A stretch of DNA of 64,000 nt from positions 21,530,901-21,594,900 of the forward strand of contig OY987299.1 of NCBI GenBank assembly GCA_963920635.1, written 5' to 3'. The first letter of the stretch is position 1; the number at the start of each line of letters is the position of its first letter. Positions 57,299 through 64,000 of the stretch are shown one piece after another. The notes beneath the pieces are model-generated. The model worked only from the letters and a program-made list of their open reading frames with translations. It was not told the DNA's origin and did not search any database. Source of the DNA: Pseudeuparius sepicola. Taxonomy: Eukaryota; Arthropoda; Insecta; Coleoptera; Anthribidae. The translations under genes were made by a program, and so were the position numbers.

Positions 57299-57979
57299 TA
57301 ATTTTTAAGACATTAATAATTTCTTCTCTTATATTAATAATTTCTTTTCTTATAATTTCTTAAAAAATTCGTGTTAGAGAAAAATAATGACACCTGTCAA
57401 AAAATTTCCGATGTAATCACCTCCTGCTGCCTAGAGCGCAAGTGAGAATACTTCCGTAAATTTTTTGAGTTGCCATTACAACGAAGCAAAAAACGAGCCT
57501 CTGATTGGTCAAAAAAGGTAGGTATGGAATTTTCTTAATAACTTTTCCCGATTATTCCAAAGCACACCCGATTTCTCCCAATTTTCAGTTGTAAATGTCA
57601 TATTTGACAAACGTGGGCTGTAATATCATAATTCTCTTTATGAGCAATAGTGTACCCAAAACATGCAGCAACATAGCCCGAAATCCAGGGCCGTCTTTAA
57701 CCTATTGGAGGCCCTGGGCACATTAGGATAATGGGGCCCCTATGACCTTGACAGAGCACTATTTTGTTAGAATAGACAAAGAAATAAAGAAAGCAGATAA
57801 GCAAGGTTCTAGATTTATTTTTATTTCTTTACAGTCAAACTAAATAAAATAGAATATACATATTGTACATAGATAAAATAGATTATACATTAATATATAT
57901 TATACATACAATGTGTCCACGGCAAAGCGGTATTATAGGTCTATAATATGACAATTTTTTGTATTCTGCTTTTGCTTCA

Positions 57980-58494
57980 CCCAAAAATTATTTTTAGTAT
58001 CTTGAACTTTAAAAAATTTATAGAGGGCGCTGGTATAGCAGCTTAAAAATAAAAATCGCATCAGGTAAAGTGCCTTTTCTGTGCGAAATATTGAAAAATT
58101 TTATCAGAAAAACATGCTCAGAATTCAAAAATATGACGTTTTATCAAATTACAGAACTATTTTTTTTATATATTTTTTAAAAAATTATAAATAAAAAAAT
58201 TATTTAATTATTTCTAATAAAATTTTTCAATATTTCGCACAGAAAAGGCACTTTACTTGATGCGATTTTTATTTTTAAACTGCTACCAGCTTAAAAAATT
58301 ATAAATGAAAAAATTATTTAGTTCTGTAATTTGATACGTCATATTTTTTAATTCTGAGAAAGTTTTTCTAATAAAATTTTTCAATATTTCGCACAGAAAA
58401 GGCACTTTACCTCATGCGATTTTTATTTTTAAGCTGCCACCAGCCCTCTATTAATTTTTTAAAGTTCAAGATACTAGAAATAATTTTTGGGTGA
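57980..58494. repeat. Foldback in the hAT element
   Basis: ACCCAAAAATTATTTTTAGTATCTTGAACTTTAAAAAATT and AGAGGGCGCTGG at the left are inverted at the right. The block AAAATTTTTCAATATTTCGC-ACAGAAAAGGCAC occurs three times, once inverted. Confidence 0.75.
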
Positions 58495-58559
58495 ATTCTA
58501 CATTTGGAAATGAGCCTTCAATTTTGTTTTCTTTCAAAAGATGATATATTTCCAATATA

Positions 58560-59279
58560 CAGGGTGTTCGATAAATAGACGGAGATATTTTAGAGGGTGA
58601 TTCCCTGTTAAGAAATATGAAAAAAGTTTCTATAAACATGGGTCCGGAAATGCAGAGTTTTCAAGATACAGGATGTTAAATAAAAAAAATAAAAAATGAA
58701 ATTATTAATGTCTTAAAAATTATTTACTCGATTCTGTTGAAATTTGGCAATGTTATTTGTTGTATTAAGAGGCTAATTTCGCCCTAACTAGATTAAATTT
58801 ATTAAGTCCAGTGGCGTCCCGGGGGGCACCTTAGCGAATATTATTATCAAAAAAATGTACGCCACTACCTTTTTTGTAACTTTAATATTTTTTGTTTGAT
58901 TAAGCATCTAAAAATACAACTTCTTTCCCTCTTGTATTGTTTTCCTATCTCACTTCGTTTTCGAGAAAAAAAAATAAAAACCGTTTTATTGCATGTCACT
59001 GGACAAAATTGGTTGTAGTGTACTTTATGTTATGATATTGGAAAAGTTGCAATAACACTCTTTCCTAGAAATGCTTTTGATTATTTGTTTTCCAAGGCAC
59101 TTGTGATTTTTTTTGCAAAAATTGATAAACCAATTTTGTCCAGTGACATGCAATATATTTAACATCCTGTATCTTGAAAACTCTGCATTTCCGGACCCAT
59201 GTTTATAGAAACTTTTTTTCATATTTCTTAAAAGGGAATCACCCTCTAAAATATCTCCGTCTATTTTTCGAACACCCTG
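58560..59279. mobile_element. CAGGGTGTTCG-family element, copy 2
   Basis: Reverse-complement orientation of the copy at 35320-36040, of almost identical length (720 against 721 bp) and very similar throughout, with the same nested TTGCATGTCACTGGACAAAA pair. Next to TA at both ends. Confidence 0.85.
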
Positions 59280-59704
59280 TATACTCTTAGTTCCTTCATT
59301 TTCGATACGAACAACTTTCAAGTATTCTGCGACCGGGTCACGTTCAGTTTTACGTCGCTCTAGAGATCCCGCGAGTAGCTCTTAGCGCTGTCTGTTGTCG
59401 AAAACTAGAACCCTAGTCCGATAACAATTCATTATTATTATATTGTTTAACAATTATATTGATTATTGATGTGTTGTAAATATGAATCAAATATTTATGT
59501 AAAAAATGAGTTTTAGATCGGGAATAATGATTTTAATATTATTTATTAATAAAACTTTAAAGTGATCTGGCAGGAACTAGGGGGCCCCTATCGATCGCGG
59601 GGCCCTGGGCACGTGCCCAGAGTGCCCAGTGGGCAAGAGGGGCCTGCCGAAATCTAATAACTAATAAAAAGGTACCTACCTAAAAAAATTCTTCCATCTA
59701 TAAT

Positions 59705-60512
59705 CAAGGGCGTAGATAGCTTTTTCTTCCGGGGAGGGTAATGGCAATATCTACTATTTATAGTTCGTCTGTTCCCCAATTTTTAGGTTTTATTGCGATT
59801 TTATAGGTGGGTAGGTATGCATAAGTAAAGACTATTATAAAGCCAAATAAAACCAACACTAATAATATATTGAATAACAATAATATAGGTACTACTAAAC
59901 AAAGAACAATGAAACAAACTCAAAATAAGAAATGATAAAAAATATAAAAATAAAATATATACTTTTTCTTTGATGAAAAGAGAAACAAAACAAAAAATAA
60001 CAAGAAAAAAAAATCAGTCTTTAAAAAACCTAATCTTAAAAAAAGACATTTAAAAACTAAAAAAAACAGTCAAAATATAAAAAATATATCCACACATAAA
60101 CCAGTTTTTATAGAACTAAATCTAAAATCCTCTTGTTACTATTATTGGCAAATCTGTTTAGCACCGCTTCAGGGCAAGGTTTTATATCCCTGTGAATATG
60201 CAGAAGCGCCAACCCTACAAGCCTCTCCTGTCCCATAGTGGACCTCAACCAAGATTTGAGTCTTTATAAAGATGAAAAACTTCTTTCGGCCGAGGCTACA
60301 CTTACAGGCAGTGTATACAGGATTTTCAAAAGTTCATATATTTTTGGATATATATTAGGATCACACAAAGGAAACGTTTCAGAAGCCGAATTTGGCATTA
60401 TATAGGCGTGTCGTGGTAATAGCCCAGTGGTTAAGGTTCTGGTTTATGGTTTTCTTGGGGGGGGGGGGGGTAATTACCCCCTCTACCCCCCCCCCCCGTA
60501 TCTACGCCCTTG
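59705..60512. mobile_element. hAT element with 8 bp duplication
   Basis: CAAGGGCGTAGATAGC and inverted GTATCTACGCCCTTG, flanked by TCTATAAT at 59697-59704 and 60513-60520. G- and C-runs lie inside the right end. It retains a hATC remnant on the - strand. Confidence 0.9.
60110..60330 (-). pseudogene. hAT transposase C-terminus with in-frame stop
   Basis: The - strand reads LPVSVASAERSFSSL, then a stop, then RLKSWLRSTMGQERLVGLAL and PEAVLNRFANNSNKRILDL. This is the hAT dimerisation domain with its 'A-ERsFS-LkrlK--lRstm-q-RL--La' signature. The stop codon and loss of the catalytic core show it is inactive. Confidence 0.8.
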
Positions 60513-60737
60513 TCTATAATTAGATTTAATTTAAAAATAAATCTTTAAAAAAATCACCTACAATGCCAAATTTTTGTAAATTAGGTACATTGTTTTTCGA
60601 AATACATAGTAGTTCGCAGCTGTCACATCGTGAAAGTTAGAGGCCGTTATATTAGTTGATGTGTGGATAATGTGTGAGTACCTACCTATATTTTTTGTAA
60701 TGAACTACAAACAAGAAAGTAAATAATAATTATTATA

Positions 60738-61438
60738 GAGTGTGACTATAGTGTTCGCAACAAATGGTCAATTTTTTCGGTAACTGTTTCAAATTTTGCA
60801 TAAAGATAAAATTACATTCTAAACAACTTTTTCAAATAAGTTTTTGTCATACTGACTTTTCTTATATAATAGTAGTTAATATGTCAAAAGGGGTCCTTAA
60901 GTTATTGGACATGCAGAAAAGATTCTCCAGAATACCTTTTTTAATATGTCAACCAATGACGTCAGAACCTATAGACAGGTTTGTTTTGATAAACGCTTGA
61001 CGCCCAGAACTAACCACAATCTAAGCGCTCCATTAAATTATTCCGAAAATGACGCGAGATTGTCAGAAATTGCCCCTTTTTGTCGAGCCGTAGTGAACTT
61101 ATTTCGACTCTGGGCTCGGAGGCTGGCGTCGTTAGACCATCCCCCGAGTCTTCAGGTGAGGTTCCGATGCTTTCGGCCCCCCAAACAAGAAAAAACATGC
61201 GATATCTAAGTGTGATTCTGGAGGAACTATAACCGGGAATCACCGGGTGTATAGTTGGTTTATGGTTGACTTTCTGTCTTTGTAGCATGTTTTTAGAGTA
61301 GTATGAATATATTTAATCTTGGAGTCAAAATAAAGGGCATTTTAACAATGGGGCACCACGTCTATAGGTTTTGACGTCATTGATGACACCGCATTAAAAA
61401 AAATTTCCCATTTGTTGCTAACTCATTGAACCACACTG
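60738..61438. mobile_element. Inverted-repeat element with GC-richer interior
   Basis: GTTCGCAACAAATGG (left) pairs with CCATTTGTTGCTAAC (right). Outer ends are GAGTGTGAC and inverted CACACTG next to TA. The interior, about 60950-61290, is much less AT-rich and open in two frames (for example SEIAPFCRAVVNLFRLWARR). It may be captured genomic sequence, but I do not recognise it. Confidence 0.55.
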
Positions 61439-61474
61439 TATACCATGGAAATGTATGAAGGTCACGGAAATCAA

Positions 61475-63410
61475 CTAGTCTCTATTTTTTTATTGGTAGT
61501 CCTAAGAGAGAGTATCTCATACGTGGTGGTATTTGGATTGGGTAATTATTTCATGGGCTGCTATAATTTTTTAAAATAACGAATTTTCAAGATAGCGATT
61601 TTTTACGACAAAATATTATTAAATTATTATATATATTATTGATCTGTTGGTCGTCAGTGTGGTTTGCAAGTAGCAATTTTTAAATAATTTGACAAGATGT
61701 CTGTTTCAACATAATGCTTGTGCCGAAATTCAAATGCATTAAACTGAATTTAATTGAGCCTTGAAGAAGTCGTAATATAACGACGAAACGACGGCAAAAT
61801 TTAGACCGGTCTTTTGTTTCTTATGCATAGTCCTAACCTTGTTATCCAGTACAACTATTAAAGATACTAAGGACGTGAAAACTTTATTTATTATTAAAGA
61901 AACTTGTTCAGAATGGAAAATTGAGTAGATTTGCCAAATTTCAAAAGTCTGTGCTCACTTTGATCTTTAGCCTTTTCTTCAATTTTTTCCTTCTGTAGCT
62001 TTTACGTCAAAATGTTATTTTTTCACGATAAACGAGTTTAGGTACTTTAATAACATTTTGACACTTTTCTAAGGAAAAAGTGGGCAAAATGCTAAAAATC
62101 AAAGTAGGCCTAGATTTTTCAAATGTTGCATATATCTACACAGTTTTTCATTGTGAACAACTTTCCTTAATAACATTTTGTCGTAAAAAAATCGCTAATA
62201 GGGTTTCTTGAAAATTCGCTATTTTAAGACGTATTGTGACAGGTAGAAAATGTCAAAAAGTTTCCTATAAACATGGGTCCGAAAATGCATGATAAGAAAG
62301 TTACAGGGTGATAAAATGTATAGTTTGAAAAACATTTTTATCGCAATAACTACAGAAGTTATTCAATTTAAATGAAACTTGGTGCAGTTATTTAGTAACT
62401 GAAGTGCAACAATTCCATGTATTTATTCCCATCGACCAGAGACGGAGGGGCGGGGTAGCACAATGGGTTTTATACTCATAACTTTTTTGAGGTTATCTTT
62501 TTGGTCTCGCAGGTTCATCATTTCGGTGCACCTTTTTATTTTGCAACAAAAGGGTACTCTTGTTTCATAACGGTAAAATCAACCGTTTGCGTTAAAATCG
62601 TCAAAATGTGCCCCAAAACACCTGTTAACTCCAAATTCGAAAAATAAAATTTTCAACTACCACTTTCAAATTTCACAAAATAATTGTACCATTTAAAGTG
62701 ACAAAAAAAATCTCAATTAACTATGTATCAACAATTTTTCACTTTCAAAATGGAACAGATTGGAAAACTAGTGATGTTTTACGCAATATCCATTAGACAT
62801 TTTTTCTTAATTTTGAACGTACAATTCATCTGTAAAACATTTAAATGCGGTAGGCGATAATTTTATTTTTCGAATTTTGGAGTTAACAGGTGTTTTGGGG
62901 CACATTTTGCCGATTTCAACGCAAACGGTTGATTTTATCGTTATGAAACAAGAGTAGGTATCCTTTTGTTGCCAAAAATATGCACCAAAATGATGAACCT
63001 GCGGGACCAAAAAGATAACCTCAAAAAAGTTATGAATGTAAAACCCATTGTGCTACCCCGCCCCTCCGCCTATGGTCGATGGGAATAAATTGTTTTTACC
63101 CAAAATCGTTGCATTTTAGTTAAGTACTAAAGGACTGGACGAAATTTCATTTCAATTGTACAACTGTAGAAATTATTGCCAAAAATATGTTCTTTAAACT
63201 GTACTTTTATCACCCTGTAACTTTTCTATTTTGCATTTTAGGACCCATGTTTATAGGAAACTTTTTGTTCAAATTGACATTTTCTATCTGTCATATTACG
63301 TTGGCACCATAATTTAGAAACACCCTGCACCCTGTATAACAGGCCATGGAATAATTCCATCCAAATAGTCCCTTGGGACTACCAATAGAAAAATAGAGAC
63401 CATATTTTGT
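61475..63410. repeat. Large nested foldback region
   Basis: The outermost pair is TCTCTATTTTTTTATTGGTAGTCC (about 61481) with its inversion near 63372-63400. Inside lies the AAGTGC/GTAGGCCTAG repeat (61885-62190). Further in, a foldback (about 62230-63300) has GTTTCCTATAAACATGGGTCC, ACAGGGTGATAAAA and CACATTTTGCC-type arms related to the element at 34026-35184. Confidence 0.65.
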
Positions 63411-64000
63411 TTCCCTGCTTCCTGCTTGCTCTTATGTTTCTGAGGTGTCCATGTGAATATTTTTAAAAAATGTATGTAATAAAACAGAGGTACAGATACG
63501 GGATAGGTAATACCCGCATCAGCGGAAATTTCACTACAGCGTAGGGATTTAGCTAACCTTGGCGCTACGAGTCTCTGGCAGTCTGTGCAGTGTGCACCCC
63601 TCGCTCGGCTGCCATGGAATATTTTCCTTCTATGGCACCAGGGATCGTGATCGATCTGTCGTCGAACCTCCCCACTTTTTCCAATAATTTAAATCCTGGG
63701 TATCTATTAAGTCGGACTGGCGGGGTAATCCGCCTACACGCCCCCCCCCCCCCCCCCCGTTAGATTTGTCGTTGTCCCGGATCCGGGACAATTATTGTCA
63801 TTCGTCCGGGATTAGCCAATGAGTCAACACGCGGTGGCATGTCATTTGGCCGGAACGGTAATAATACTATTGTTCTCCCCCCCGCCCCGCTCCGCTCCCA
63901 GGGGGAGGGGGCGGGAGCGATCCAGCTTCAACAATCCGGGGTAAACGAGCGCAACGGCCGCCAGTCAACACGACCAGGTTTCACTGCTAAGGAGTCAGCT
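63411..64000. other. GC-rich window end, unassigned
   Basis: From about 63520 the composition changes: poly-C near 63741-63758, a short GTCCCGGATCCGGGAC palindrome (63774-63789), and G/C blocks to the end. It could be a promoter region, an LTR or another hAT-like end running out of the window; too little is present to decide. Confidence 0.35.

Larger units (their letters stand above)
54957..57677. other. Long region with isolated repeats, no gene recognised
   Basis: One orphan CAGGGTGTTCCATTTAAAAA end (about 54955). The ORFs at 55161-55525 are AT-driven and have no domain. Two hairpins are listed separately. Nothing else is supported. Confidence 0.4.
57686..59646. mobile_element. hAT-ended element with 8 bp duplication, carrying two foldbacks
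   Basis: The left end CAGGGCCGTCTTTAACC and right end GGGCAAGAGGGGCCTG (inverse CAGGCCCCTCTTGCCC) are flanked by CCGAAATC at 57678-57685 and 59647-59654. GGCCCTGGGCAC occurs at both ends in opposite orientation. The interior holds the foldbacks at 57980-58494 and 58560-59279 and no clear transposase. Confidence 0.85.

Noticed and set aside
60412..60440. AGCCCAGTGGTTAAGG resembles a tRNA A box
   Set aside because: No B box or arms nearby; inside a hAT element; not enough for a tRNA or SINE call.

Overview
This is an AT-rich, repeat-dense eukaryotic nuclear window, most likely from an insect. Two host genes with spliceosomal introns carry it: a STAT transcription factor on the + strand (about 22.9-29.2 kb) and an SLC25A44-type mitochondrial carrier on the - strand (about 37.0-31.8 kb). 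They converge, with roughly 2.5 kb between the two stop codons. The STAT resembles insect Stat92E and vertebrate STAT5. The insect order cannot be fixed from sequence alone. Poly-G/poly-C runs, TAGGTA-rich spacers and many foldback elements would suit a hemipteran or beetle genome, but that is inference.

Region by region. 0-1.3 kb: a 1.1 kb non-autonomous element with arrays of alternating subterminal motifs. 1.95-5.68 kb: an apparently complete DNA transposon with ~30 bp inverted ends, subterminal GGACATAG repeats and an intact 755-codon transposase-like ORF with a plausible D-D-E triad. 5.7-16.5 kb: mostly unassignable AT-rich DNA holding several MITEs and foldback elements, one of them with a degraded Tc1/mariner transposase tail. 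16.77-17.83 kb: a MULE with an 8 bp target duplication and a frameshifted transposase remnant. 17.9-22.9 kb: more foldbacks and repeats, plus one unassigned ORF. 22.9-29.3 kb: STAT. 31.8-37.0 kb: SLC25A44, whose 4 kb intron carries two large foldback elements. 37.0-38.5 kb: a possible small two-exon gene. 38.9-41.2 kb: a tandem repeat split by a hAT element, then a large palindrome. 41.76-46.59 kb: a 4.8 kb hAT-ended composite containing a foldback, a solo LTR and a second hAT. 47.2-52.1 kb: foldbacks, including two mariner-type elements. 52.4-54.7 kb: a repeat carrying three tandem ~0.6 kb units with a 5S-rRNA-like internal promoter. 57.7-60.5 kb: two more hAT elements with 8 bp duplications. 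60.7-63.4 kb: foldbacks. 63.7-64.0 kb: a GC-rich end.

The two host genes have unrelated functions: JAK/STAT signalling and mitochondrial transport, probably of branched-chain amino acids. Most of the rest is a layered record of transposition. Several insertions can be dated relative to one another because target duplications or empty sites are present in the same window.
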